NCBI RefSeq assembly: GCF_004331645.1
Contig: NZ_SJSK01000007.1
Location: 171,294 to 235,293, forward strand
Direction: 5' to 3'
Origin: Pedobacter frigiditerrae
Lineage (GTDB): Bacteria; Bacteroidota; Bacteroidia; Sphingobacteriales; Sphingobacteriaceae
DNA length: 64,000 nt
Part shown: piece by piece, positions 41,073 to 50,536 of the stretch
Layout of the letters: every line of letters begins with the position of its first letter
Position numbering within the stretch: position 1 is the first letter of the stretch
Program-made: the position numbers and the translations under genes
Notes under the pieces: model-generated
Told to the model about the DNA's origin: nothing
What the model saw: the letters and a program-made list of their open reading frames with translations, nothing else
Database searches by the model: none

Positions 41073-42809
41073 ATGAAAAGGAATGTGAAATTTATGCTGC
41101 TTGGTATTTGCAGCGCAGTGATATGCCTAATGGCTTGTCGCAAAAATGTCTTAGTAGAAGGTACCTCTAAGGTTGTGAACATGACCCAGTATCTGCAAAA
41201 TCATCCTGATGAATTTTCGGAACTAAGCAAGGTTTTAGAACGATCAGAGACGGCATCATTTTTAAATGCCTATGGTTCGTATACTTTTTTTGCGCCCACA
41301 AATACAGCAATAAAAGCTTATTTAACCGAAAAAGGCAAAACAACTATTGATGATATCAGCGCTGGTGATTGGAAAAATTTTGTACGTTTCCATTTATTGG
41401 AAGACTCAATTCCAACTTCAAAATTTGATGATGGAAAACTGTATGAGTTAACTATGTATGGCCAATACCTAACCACAGCATCAGAGAATATTGCTGGGGT
41501 TACGAAAATAAGAATTAACAGACAAGCCAATGTAATTAATGCCAATATTTCTGTTGGTAATGGATTAATTCACAGTGTGGATCATGTGTTAACTCCAGCA
41601 TCATTGAGTGTGGCACAAACCATTGAGGCAAACCCAGAATATAGCATTTTTACGCAAGCCTTAAAAGCGAGTGGTTTATATGCAAGCCTTAATATATTGC
41701 CAGCTGATAACCCAGATGTAGAGCGGAAATGGTTAACAGTAATTCCAGAAACTGATGCCGTATTTAAAAGCGTGGGGATAAATAATTACAATGATCTCAA
41801 AGCCAAATATTCAAACACAGGCAATCCGCAATTAGATACAGATAGTTTGCATTTATTTTTAGATTATCACATCCTTTCCAATGCTAAGTATTTGGCAGAT
41901 ATTATTACTGCTACAGCCCATAATACCTTAGCACCACTTGAGGTGCTTACAGCTAAATTAGCTGGAGAAACAGTGTTGATTAATGATGATACTTTTAATG
42001 GAGTACATGAACAAGGTTTTTCATTAATACGTGATAAAAGTGATGTTACGGCAACAAATGGTGTAGTACATCAACCTTCTGCTCACTTTTCAATTAAAAT
42101 TAGAGCACCATTTCGTGTTGATTGGGATGCAGCAGCTTTTCCTGAAATCATGAAGAATACGGAGTATTACAAAAAGAACTCTTATGAGTTTAAGCCTGAA
42201 GAAACAGCAGCATTAAGTGAGATTAAATTCTCTGGACCAGAAAGTGGGTTCATTTACAGACAAGGAAGTGCAGGAACTTCAAAAACTTCTCTTAATGGTG
42301 ATATTTTGGTTGTTCCTTTGGCAACTGGTGGAGCGTCTAATAGGGCAGAGTGGGTAGAGTTTAGATCGCCATTGCTAATTAAGGGTAAATACAAAGTGTG
42401 GATTGGCTATTACACCCAAGTACAATCTAATGGAACAACCGAAGTAACAGCTTCAATTGGTGCAGACGGAACTACAGATAGAGTGCCATTATCTAACGCT
42501 CGTACTTTATCGTTCTCTGTAAAACGCCCAGGTATTAATAAAACAGTTAATGGTGTTACGGTTATAGATGCAGAGGCTGAAGAAGCAATTGGTTTTAAAA
42601 CTTATATGGCAAATACATCTGGCTCGCAAGTAGCTAAAATGTTGGGAATTGCAGATTTGTCTAAAACTGGCCGCTATTGGTTAAGATTAAAAGCAATTAA
42701 TGGAAGTCAGACTACTAATAATATTGATGTGATTCAGTTTATCCCCATTAATGACGACCAACAATACTGGAAATACAATCCTGATGGTAGTAAAATACTA
42801 AGACCATAA
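41073..42809 (+). CDS. Fasciclin-domain lipoprotein with C-terminal beta-sandwich
   Basis: This 578-residue lipoprotein has lipobox L-M-A-C with Cys22. Two FAS1-like domains can be read: about 35-180 (Y-T-F-F-A-P-T-N-T-A-I; L-I-H-S-V-D-H-V-L) and about 185-340 (W-L-T-V-I-P-E-T-D-A-V-F; N-G-V-V-H-Q). The last 200 residues (about 370-578) look like a jelly-roll carbohydrate-binding module, with strands such as W-V-E-F-R-S-P and Y-W-L-R-L-K-A-I-N. That combination fits a surface glycan-binding protein. It follows SusD by 20 bases. Confidence 0.82.
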   Translation: MKRNVKFMLLGICSAVICLMACRKNVLVEGTSKVVNMTQYLQNHPDEFSELSKVLERSETASFLNAYGSYTFFAPTNTAIKAYLTEKGKTTIDDISAGDWKNFVRFHLLEDSIPTSKFDDGKLYELTMYGQYLTTASENIAGVTKIRINRQANVINANISVGNGLIHSVDHVLTPASLSVAQTIEANPEYSIFTQALKASGLYASLNILPADNPDVERKWLTVIPETDAVFKSVGINNYNDLKAKYSNTGNPQLDTDSLHLFLDYHILSNAKYLADIITATAHNTLAPLEVLTAKLAGETVLINDDTFNGVHEQGFSLIRDKSDVTATNGVVHQPSAHFSIKIRAPFRVDWDAAAFPEIMKNTEYYKKNSYEFKPEETAALSEIKFSGPESGFIYRQGSAGTSKTSLNGDILVVPLATGGASNRAEWVEFRSPLLIKGKYKVWIGYYTQVQSNGTTEVTASIGADGTTDRVPLSNARTLSFSVKRPGINKTVNGVTVIDAEAEEAIGFKTYMANTSGSQVAKMLGIADLSKTGRYWLRLKAINGSQTTNNIDVIQFIPINDDQQYWKYNPDGSKILRP

Positions 42810-42854
42810 CCACACACCATAGAATGAAATTTAATAATATAGACCACCTGAAAA

Positions 42855-44354
42855 ATGACCAAGTTTAAAGTTAACCATATAGTTTTGATGTTGTTGCTAG
42901 CAACATTGGTTTTTGCAGGTTGCAAAAAAGCCTGGGATGATCATACCGAAATTGATATTCCTAGGCTAGATCAAACACTTTTTGAACAAATTAGTGCTGA
43001 GCCTACATTAAGTACATTTTCAACTTATTTAGTAAAAACAGGATATGATAAGCTTTTAGGCTCGTCAAAAACGTTTACTGTTTGGGCACCAAATAACAAC
43101 GCATTAAAAAATATAGACGCAAGTTTGATAAATGATAATGAGGCACTTAAACGTTTTGTAGGTAATCACATTTCTAATCAGAGTTATTTTACCGATGCAC
43201 CAAAACCATCATTGGTGATACGAATGATGAATGGAAAGAATACTATTTTTACTAAAACTACATTTGAGCAATCTGCAATAGTAAATGCAGATGTTTATGT
43301 AAAAAATGGCGTTTTGCACATTGTGGATGCAGCAGCTACACCTAAACCTAATGCTTGGGAGTTTCTACAAAGTGCTACAGCAGCATCCTCACAAAAAGAT
43401 TTCATCAAAGGTTTAGATTACATGGATTTAGATACCAGTAAAGGGGTTTTATTATACAAAGATCCAGTTACGCAAAAAGGTGTTTATCAAGAAGGTACTA
43501 CTTTTAAAGTTTCAAGAAATAAGTATTTTCAACGTATAGCTAACATTAGTAGCGAAGACAGTTTAATTACTTACATCATTTTAAATAATGCTGCCTTTGA
43601 TGCAGAAAAAATCAAGCTTGCTCAATATAACAAGCAAGTTGATCCGCTTAAAGCTGATACATTAACTAAATGGAGTGTTGTAAAAGACCTTGTGGTAAAT
43701 AAAGTTTACAATATTAATGAGTTGCCAGATTCTATGACTACTGTTACTGGTGTAAAAATCCATTTAGATAAAAGTGCAATTGTTGAGACCCGTTTATTAA
43801 GTAATGGTATTGCTTATGTGGTAAATCACATTGGCTATAAATTGATGGAAAATAAAATTCCAACGGTTGTTGTACAAGGAGAGATGCCAGATTCACTTCG
43901 TTTACCGTCTACAGTAACCGCAAGAATTAAACAAGACCCCAATGGTGTTAGATTTACTGATTTTCAAACTGGAAGCATTACATCAAGTCCAAGTCCTTTA
44001 TATTATTACAGGTACAAAACCAATGTTAGTTCTGTTAAATATGAAGTGTATTGGAGAGCCATAAATGACGTGCTAGCAACTCCAGTATCTATGAAAATAG
44101 ATTTTAATACCACTAAAAGTTTTGGAAGTTTAATTCCACTAGCAACTGTGGGGTATTACAATGTTCCATCAATACTTGGCTTAGGTAACACAAGTCAGGC
44201 TTATAAGGATGCCTACAAGGAAGTTTATTTGGGTACATATACAGCAGATAATTATGGTGATTTATACTTGTTTTTAGCTTCTGCATTAGGAGCATCTGCA
44301 ACAATACCTACTGCACTTACACTAGATTATATTAAACTAAAACCAGTCAATTAA
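42855..44354 (+). CDS. Fasciclin-domain lipoprotein (third FAS1 protein of locus)
   Basis: This 499-residue lipoprotein has lipobox V-F-A-G-C with Cys23 followed by K-K-A-W-D-D. A FAS1 domain (about 38-165) shows F-T-V-W-A-P-N-N-N-A-L and N-G-V-L-H-I-V-D-A-A. A second FAS1-like segment runs to about 330 (L-L-S-N-G-I-A-Y-V-V-N). The C-terminal 150 residues look beta-rich and may bind ligand. It precedes the second SusC by 16 bases. It is likely a glycan-binding accessory of SusCD pair 2. Confidence 0.82.
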   Translation: MTKFKVNHIVLMLLLATLVFAGCKKAWDDHTEIDIPRLDQTLFEQISAEPTLSTFSTYLVKTGYDKLLGSSKTFTVWAPNNNALKNIDASLINDNEALKRFVGNHISNQSYFTDAPKPSLVIRMMNGKNTIFTKTTFEQSAIVNADVYVKNGVLHIVDAAATPKPNAWEFLQSATAASSQKDFIKGLDYMDLDTSKGVLLYKDPVTQKGVYQEGTTFKVSRNKYFQRIANISSEDSLITYIILNNAAFDAEKIKLAQYNKQVDPLKADTLTKWSVVKDLVVNKVYNINELPDSMTTVTGVKIHLDKSAIVETRLLSNGIAYVVNHIGYKLMENKIPTVVVQGEMPDSLRLPSTVTARIKQDPNGVRFTDFQTGSITSSPSPLYYYRYKTNVSSVKYEVYWRAINDVLATPVSMKIDFNTTKSFGSLIPLATVGYYNVPSILGLGNTSQAYKDAYKEVYLGTYTADNYGDLYLFLASALGASATIPTALTLDYIKLKPVN

Positions 44355-44370
44355 GCCATCAACAGAATTT

Positions 44371-47300
44371 ATGTATATAGATATAAAAACGGTATTTAAT
44401 AAATGCTTATGCTGCTTGCTGTTTCTGGCAATTGCCCTTACTACAAAAGCACAAGAAATAATAAAAAAGCAAGTTAATGGTGTAATTACCGAAGCTTCTA
44501 CTGGTAAACCACTACCTGGTATTAATGTTAATGTGAATGGCTTTTCTGCAACTTTAACTGATGAAAAGGGAAATTTCCAAATCAGTATCCCAAGTAATAA
44601 TAGTGTATTGGTTATTTCCGGACAAGGTTATCAAACAAAAGAGGAGGCTTTAAAAGGTAGAAACACAGTCAAGGTTGCGCTTTATGAAGAAAGTTACACT
44701 TCACAATATGATGTTTCAGTTTTACCATTTGGCACAACCTTAAAAAATCGTACACCATATGCTGTATCAAGTTTAAGTACCAATGGAAGCTGGAACAGAA
44801 CTAATGAAACGCCAGATTCTTATTTACAAGGACAGATGGCAGGTTTAGAAGCCCAAAGGAGATCGGGTACTCCTGATATTGGTGCAGATTTATATTTGCG
44901 TGGTTACAATTCCCTTTATGCAGCTAATCAACCTTTGGTAGTGGTAGATGGTGTGATTTACGATTATAATTCTTACGGAAGCTCTGTAATTTCTGGCCAT
45001 CAAACTAATCACTTGGCTAATATCGACATTAAGGATATAGACAATATTACTTTGATTAAGGATGGTTCTTTTACATATGGTACAAGAGGTGCAAATGGAG
45101 TGTTGTTAATCACCACTGGTAGAGCTAAGGACGAAGCTACAAGATTGGATTTTGCTGCTTACGGGGGTATTAATACAAAGGCATCTCAATTACCTGTAAT
45201 GAAAGCTGATAACTATAGAATATTTCTATCAGAATTGCTTAAAACCAAACCTGGTACAACAGATGTAATGATTCAGGCAGAGCCTTATATGAATGATAGT
45301 CCAAATCCTGATTATTACAACTATCACCAAAATACAAACTGGCAGGATCAGGTTATGGGTAACAGCATTAGCCAAAATTATTATATGAAAGTGACCGGGG
45401 GTGATGATATTGCGACGTATTCACTTTCTCTAGGATACCTTAATAATGAAGGTATTACAAAAAATACAGATTTAACACGTTACCAAACAAGGTTTAATGC
45501 AAATTTTAACCTTACTTCAAAGTTAACTGCTCAGGCTAATTTAGCTTTTACACGTAGCGAGCAAAATTTAAGAGACCAAGGTCAGGCCTATACCACAAAT
45601 CCATTATACCTAGCATTGGTTAAGGCACCATTTTTAGGTCCAAATGAAGTTTCTGATCAAGGTATAGCTTCTCCAAACTTTTCAGATACGGATATATTTG
45701 GGGTTAGTAACCCTGCTGTGGCTATCGAAAAAATACAGGCCTTAAATAGGGCTTATCGTTTTGCAGGATCGCTAGGATTTAAATATGCAATTAGTAAGGC
45801 TTTTAAGGCAAATGCTACAATAGGTATCACTTACGATAAAATTAGAGAAAATTATTTCAGGCCAGAAAAGGGTATCTTAAATGTTCAGTTGCCAACAGCT
45901 GTTGGATATAACAAAGTTGCAGCAGGCGTAGAACGTTTGTTTGCCATCAATACTGACACTTGGCTTTCTTATACACATAATCTAAATTCTGTAAGTAAAA
46001 TTGATGCAAACCTAGGTTTCAGGTATCAATCTAGCAGTGCTGAATTAGATAATGGAACCAGTTATAATACAGCTAGTGATGATTTTGTAACCCTAGGAAG
46101 CACGCAAAATACGCTTAGAATTGTAGGTGGTGCTTTAGGAAAATGGAACTGGCTTAATGCTTATTTTAACGTTAACTATGAAGCTAACAATAAGTACTTC
46201 TTATCATTTAACATAGCTTCAGATGCTTCTTCTCGTTTTGGTAAAGACATTAAAGGCGTGCCAAGTATAAATGGAATTAAAATGTCATTAATGCCTTCTA
46301 TTGCAGGTTCTTGGTTAATATCTTCAGAAGATTTTATGAATGATAATCACATTGTGGATTTATTAAAATTACGGGCTAGTTATGGCTTGACAGGTAATGA
46401 TGATATTGGTAATTATAGTGCTAAAAGTTATTATGTTTCTCAGAATTTTTTAGGCAGACAAGGCTTGGTTAGAGGTAATATCGGTAATACCTCATTAAAG
46501 TGGGAAACCAATACAAAATTGAATTTTGGTATTGATGCAGCATTTCTGAAAGAGCGATTAAATGTATCGTTAGATGTGTACCAAAACAAAATTTCAGACT
46601 TGTTAATTTACGAACCATTAAACACTGCAACTGGCTTTAATTATGCCTTAAGCAATGCTGGTGACATGAATAATAAAGGTTTTGAACTAGCATTGAGTGG
46701 TCGTTTAATCAATAAAAGCAATTTGAAATGGGATATGGGATTAACCTATGCCATGAACAAAAATAAAATAACTAGCCTGGGTTCTAATAGCAACTTAATT
46801 ACCAATTACAGTGGTGCAACTATCATTACCCAAATTGGTAAAGCAGCTAATCTTTTTTATGGTTATCAAACCAATGGCGTTTATGCATCTAATACAGCTG
46901 CCACCAATAGCGGTTTGTTAAATAAAACTACAGATGGCGCATTTAATCCTTATCAGGGAGGAGATATGAAATTTGTAGATCAAAATGGTGATCATATCAT
47001 TGATGAAAAGGATAGGGTGGAAATTGGAAACCCAAATCCAGATTTTACAGGTTCTTACAGCAATAAAGTTTCTTATAAACGATGGACATTAAATGCATTG
47101 TTCACTTTTAGTTATGGAAACGATATCTACAATGGTACAAGATCAATGTTAGAAAATATGGCTGGATTTAATAATCAAACATTGGCAACAATAAACCGAT
47201 GGAAAACCGATGGACAAATTACTGAAACTCCTCGTGCTGCTTGGGGTGATCCTTCTGGTAATGCAAGGTTTTCTGACCGTTGGATAGAAGATGGTAGCTA

Positions 47301-47526
47301 TTTTAAGTTAAGATCGTTGGCAATAAGTTATGATGTGCCTTTAAAGGTTAAGTTCCTAAGATCAGCAACCATATACGCAACTGCAAATAACCTTTTTACA
47401 ATGACTAAATACCTAGGCTACGATCCAGAATTTAGTGCAGGTACAAGCATATTTGCTAGGGGAGTAGATACTGGATTAGAGCCGAGTACTCGCTCAATGC
47501 AGCTGGGAGTAAGGATTGGTTTATAG
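44371..47526 (+). CDS. SusC/RagA-family TonB-linked outer-membrane transporter (pair 2)
   Basis: This 1051-residue protein has a signal peptide (about 1-27, ending T-T-K-A-Q). A CarboxypepD_reg-like domain (about 33-108) contains V-N-G-V-I-T-E-A-S-T-G-K-P. The plug domain (about 120-250) has L-Y-L-R-G-Y-N-S-L and N-I-T-L-I-K-D-G-S-F-T-Y-G-T-R-G-A-N-G. The barrel ends Q-L-G-V-R-I-G-L. It is clearly divergent from pair 1, so the two pairs probably handle different fragments of the same polymer. A SusD follows after 17 bases. Confidence 0.94.
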   Translation: MYIDIKTVFNKCLCCLLFLAIALTTKAQEIIKKQVNGVITEASTGKPLPGINVNVNGFSATLTDEKGNFQISIPSNNSVLVISGQGYQTKEEALKGRNTVKVALYEESYTSQYDVSVLPFGTTLKNRTPYAVSSLSTNGSWNRTNETPDSYLQGQMAGLEAQRRSGTPDIGADLYLRGYNSLYAANQPLVVVDGVIYDYNSYGSSVISGHQTNHLANIDIKDIDNITLIKDGSFTYGTRGANGVLLITTGRAKDEATRLDFAAYGGINTKASQLPVMKADNYRIFLSELLKTKPGTTDVMIQAEPYMNDSPNPDYYNYHQNTNWQDQVMGNSISQNYYMKVTGGDDIATYSLSLGYLNNEGITKNTDLTRYQTRFNANFNLTSKLTAQANLAFTRSEQNLRDQGQAYTTNPLYLALVKAPFLGPNEVSDQGIASPNFSDTDIFGVSNPAVAIEKIQALNRAYRFAGSLGFKYAISKAFKANATIGITYDKIRENYFRPEKGILNVQLPTAVGYNKVAAGVERLFAINTDTWLSYTHNLNSVSKIDANLGFRYQSSSAELDNGTSYNTASDDFVTLGSTQNTLRIVGGALGKWNWLNAYFNVNYEANNKYFLSFNIASDASSRFGKDIKGVPSINGIKMSLMPSIAGSWLISSEDFMNDNHIVDLLKLRASYGLTGNDDIGNYSAKSYYVSQNFLGRQGLVRGNIGNTSLKWETNTKLNFGIDAAFLKERLNVSLDVYQNKISDLLIYEPLNTATGFNYALSNAGDMNNKGFELALSGRLINKSNLKWDMGLTYAMNKNKITSLGSNSNLITNYSGATIITQIGKAANLFYGYQTNGVYASNTAATNSGLLNKTTDGAFNPYQGGDMKFVDQNGDHIIDEKDRVEIGNPNPDFTGSYSNKVSYKRWTLNALFTFSYGNDIYNGTRSMLENMAGFNNQTLATINRWKTDGQITETPRAAWGDPSGNARFSDRWIEDGSYFKLRSLAISYDVPLKVKFLRSATIYATANNLFTMTKYLGYDPEFSAGTSIFARGVDTGLEPSTRSMQLGVRIGL

Positions 47527-47543
47527 TATTAAAAAGAAATAAC

Positions 47544-49262
47544 ATGTATATGAATAAGAATATATCTACTGCATTTTCAAAATTAATTTTGTTTGGGCTA
47601 TGCTTTTGCACTTTACTATCTTGTAAAAAAGCATTTGACTTACAGCCTGAGGATGCATTAGAGGCATCACAAACCTATCGCAATGTATATGATGCAGACG
47701 CTGCTATATTAGGCATTTATGGAAAATTTGTGAGTCTTGCCGATAAATATGTTTTACTGAACGAACTTCGTGGCGATTTGTTAGATGTAACGCCAAATGC
47801 AAATGCCTATTTAAAACAATTGGGTACTCAAACAGTAACTTCAGATAATCCCTACGCAGATCCTAAACCTTTTTATGAGGTGATATTAAATTGTAACGAT
47901 GCACTTAAGAATTTCAATATCATGCGCCAAAATAAAGTATTGGATAACAATCAATACTACCAGCGTTATACTGATGTTTTATTCTTAAGAAGCTGGTTAT
48001 ATCTTCAATTGGGTATTCATTATGGTAGTGTGCCTTATGTAACAGATGCACTTACAAATATTGAGGATATTAAGGATGAAAGTAAATTTCAGAAAATAAC
48101 CTTTGACGATTTATTAGGGAGACTAATTCGTGATACCGAAGCTACGCCGAAAGAATTCCTCAACCAAAATACTTCGGCATCTAGCCCAACCCTTATTTTA
48201 CCAATGGATACTTACTTAATTAGAGATGGGGTATTTAAATTCTTTATTCACAGGCGTTCGTTTTTAGGCGATTTAAATTTATGGAAAGGTGAATACCTAA
48301 AGGCAGCAAGTTATTATAAAGACGTAATGGAAATAGGTACTAATCAAACTACAAATGCTGACCAGCAAGTAGATATCTTTGATACTTATCGAGTTTCTGA
48401 TGATAACTCAACTGACCATTCTTTAAAAACAACCGCAGTAATAAACCCGTGGACAAATATTTTTGCAGCGCCACTTGCAGATCGTATTGCCAATTGGGAA
48501 AGAATGTGGACACTTCCGCTTACGGGAAGTTTTTCTCCTGGAAATCCTTTGTTGTCATTGTTCTCGGTGTCTGGTAATTATCTTGTAAAACCATCAGCAC
48601 TGTCTATAAACAATTGGAATAATCAAGTTAGAACCGATGGGAGTTTAACTGATCGGAGAGGGCTAAATATGTCTTATCGCCTCAACGCTAATCAGCCCGA
48701 AGTATTAAAGTTTACAAAAAATTATAGTACAAGTTTGCCTTTTGAAAAAACAGGAATGTGGGTGGTATATAGAGCTGCGGTTATGCATATGAGATTTGCT
48801 GAAGCTGCCAATCGTTTAGATCGTAGTACACTTGCTGGAGCTTTAATAAACAATGGAATTTTTGGGACATTCGGAACAAAATCTACCTATAATGGTGTAG
48901 CCGATACTTACCCTTTTAATTTCGACGGAACAACCACAACAGCTTTTAGAGGAAACTGGTATAGGAATTCGGGTATTAGGGGCAGGGCTGTAAATCAGAA
49001 TGTTTCAATTGATCCAGCAAATGCGATGATTGATACCGAAGATAAAATTATACAAGAAGAAGCTTTGGAAACAGCATTTGAGGGATACCGTTGGCAAGAT
49101 TTGTTGAGGATAGCATTGCGCCGACAAGCAACAGACCCTAACTATTTAGCCAATAAAATTGCTGCCAAATTTGAGGCCGCTGGCGATTTTTCTGCTGCTG
49201 CAACTGCAAGAGCTAGATTAGCCGATAAAAACAATTGGTATTTACCTTTCAAATTAAAATAA
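47544..49262 (+). CDS. SusD/RagB-family lipoprotein (pair 2)
   Basis: This 572-residue lipoprotein has lipobox T-L-L-S-C with Cys27 (Cys25 if the second ATG at 47550 is used). It contains C-K-K-A-F-D-L-Q-P-E-D-A, the helical motif L-F-L-R-S-W-L-Y-L-Q-L, and the C-terminal E-E-A-L-E-T-A-F-E-G-Y-R-W-Q-D-L-L. It is somewhat longer than pair 1. It binds glycan on the cell surface and pairs with the SusC gene immediately upstream. Pectate-lyase and six-hairpin genes follow within the same transcript. Confidence 0.94.
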   Translation: MYMNKNISTAFSKLILFGLCFCTLLSCKKAFDLQPEDALEASQTYRNVYDADAAILGIYGKFVSLADKYVLLNELRGDLLDVTPNANAYLKQLGTQTVTSDNPYADPKPFYEVILNCNDALKNFNIMRQNKVLDNNQYYQRYTDVLFLRSWLYLQLGIHYGSVPYVTDALTNIEDIKDESKFQKITFDDLLGRLIRDTEATPKEFLNQNTSASSPTLILPMDTYLIRDGVFKFFIHRRSFLGDLNLWKGEYLKAASYYKDVMEIGTNQTTNADQQVDIFDTYRVSDDNSTDHSLKTTAVINPWTNIFAAPLADRIANWERMWTLPLTGSFSPGNPLLSLFSVSGNYLVKPSALSINNWNNQVRTDGSLTDRRGLNMSYRLNANQPEVLKFTKNYSTSLPFEKTGMWVVYRAAVMHMRFAEAANRLDRSTLAGALINNGIFGTFGTKSTYNGVADTYPFNFDGTTTTAFRGNWYRNSGIRGRAVNQNVSIDPANAMIDTEDKIIQEEALETAFEGYRWQDLLRIALRRQATDPNYLANKIAAKFEAAGDFSAAATARARLADKNNWYLPFKLK

Positions 49263-49288
49263 CACAATAAAATTTTAAAACAACATAT

Positions 49289-50536
49289 ATGCTGCGTACC
49301 CTTTTATTTTTAAGCGCTCTCCTTTTAACTCTTACAAGTAATGCTCAACAATTAGCTTTTCCAGGTGCCGAAGGTTTTGGCCGTTTTGCTTCTGGCGGCC
49401 GTGGTGATTCGGTTTATCGGGTTACCAATTTAAACGATACTGGTAAAGGTTCCTTTCGTGATGCAGTTAGTAAACCACATAGAACTGTGGTGTTTGATGT
49501 TGCAGGTGTAATTAAAATTGGTGGAAAAATTTCAGTTTCATCAGATATCACCATAGCTGGTCAGACAGCGCCTGGAGAGGGAATTACTGTTTACGGTAAT
49601 GGCGTTTCATTTAAAAGTAATACCATAGTCAGATATATTCGCTTTAGAGGAAGTATCAATATGTCCAAGGGTTCATGCACTGTTGTAGCAGATGATTTAA
49701 AAGATATAATTTTCGACCATGTTTCTATTGAATGGGGCAGGTGGGATAACCTGCATATTAAAAAGAGCATCAACGTAACTTTACAATATTGTCTAATTGG
49801 AGAATCTATAGATCCACAACGTTTTGGTGCATTGTTAGAAGTTCCAGAATATGTAACCATTCATCATTCCTTATTTGCAGGCAATCAAAGCCGCAATCCA
49901 AAGGCAAAAGCTAAAATAGAATTTATTAATAATGTAGTTTATAACTGGGGTAAAAGCGGCTTTGTTGGTGGACATTCAAGTGCAAGCCATTATCAAGATT
50001 TAGTTGGTAATTATTTTATTTCTGGGCCAAGCTCTACTGATGAGTTTTTGAGTATGTTCTCTGCCACAGATCACGTTTATCATCAAGGTAATTTTGTAGA
50101 TATAAATAAAGACGGGAAATTAAATGGACGATTGATTACCGATGAAGATATCATTAAAGAAACAGCAACGTTACTAAAAGAACCAACACTAATAACAAAA
50201 AGTAACGTTAGAGTTAGCAAAGCTGATGAAGCCGTTAAAGTTGTAATAGCAGAAGCTGGAGCATCGTTAAAACGTGATCAAGTAGATAATCGCATTGTTG
50301 GTTATCTAAAAAGCTTAGGCAAAAAAGGGCAGATATTCAAAACAGAAGCTGATGCTGGTGGTCAACCAATAGTTAAACAAGTGCTTTCATCTTTAAAGGA
50401 TACAGACCAAGATGGTATTCCTGATAATTGGGAGAACAAAAATAAGTTAGATGCTAAAAATGCAACTGATTCTAAAAAAATACTAACCAATGGTTATACC
50501 AATCTCGAACAATATTTAAACAGTTTAACGAAATGA
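49289..50536 (+). CDS. Pectate-lyase-like protein (PL1-type beta-helix)
   Basis: This 415-residue exported protein has a signal peptide (about 1-19, ending T-S-N-A-Q). The PL1 start F-P-G-A-E-G-F-G-R-F-A-S-G-G-R-G follows, then V-T-N-L-N-D-T-G-K-G-S-F-R-D-A-V and I-T-I-A-G-Q-T-A-P-G-E-G-I. Beta-helix rungs contain D-D-L-K-D-I-I-F-D-H-V-S-I-E-W-G. The tail near 370-390 (D-T-D-Q-D-G-I-P-D-N-W-E) is a calcium-binding thrombospondin-3-like repeat. It would cleave polygalacturonate by beta-elimination. Its stop overlaps the next gene by 4 bases. Confidence 0.85.
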   Translation: MLRTLLFLSALLLTLTSNAQQLAFPGAEGFGRFASGGRGDSVYRVTNLNDTGKGSFRDAVSKPHRTVVFDVAGVIKIGGKISVSSDITIAGQTAPGEGITVYGNGVSFKSNTIVRYIRFRGSINMSKGSCTVVADDLKDIIFDHVSIEWGRWDNLHIKKSINVTLQYCLIGESIDPQRFGALLEVPEYVTIHHSLFAGNQSRNPKAKAKIEFINNVVYNWGKSGFVGGHSSASHYQDLVGNYFISGPSSTDEFLSMFSATDHVYHQGNFVDINKDGKLNGRLITDEDIIKETATLLKEPTLITKSNVRVSKADEAVKVVIAEAGASLKRDQVDNRIVGYLKSLGKKGQIFKTEADAGGQPIVKQVLSSLKDTDQDGIPDNWENKNKLDAKNATDSKKILTNGYTNLEQYLNSLTK

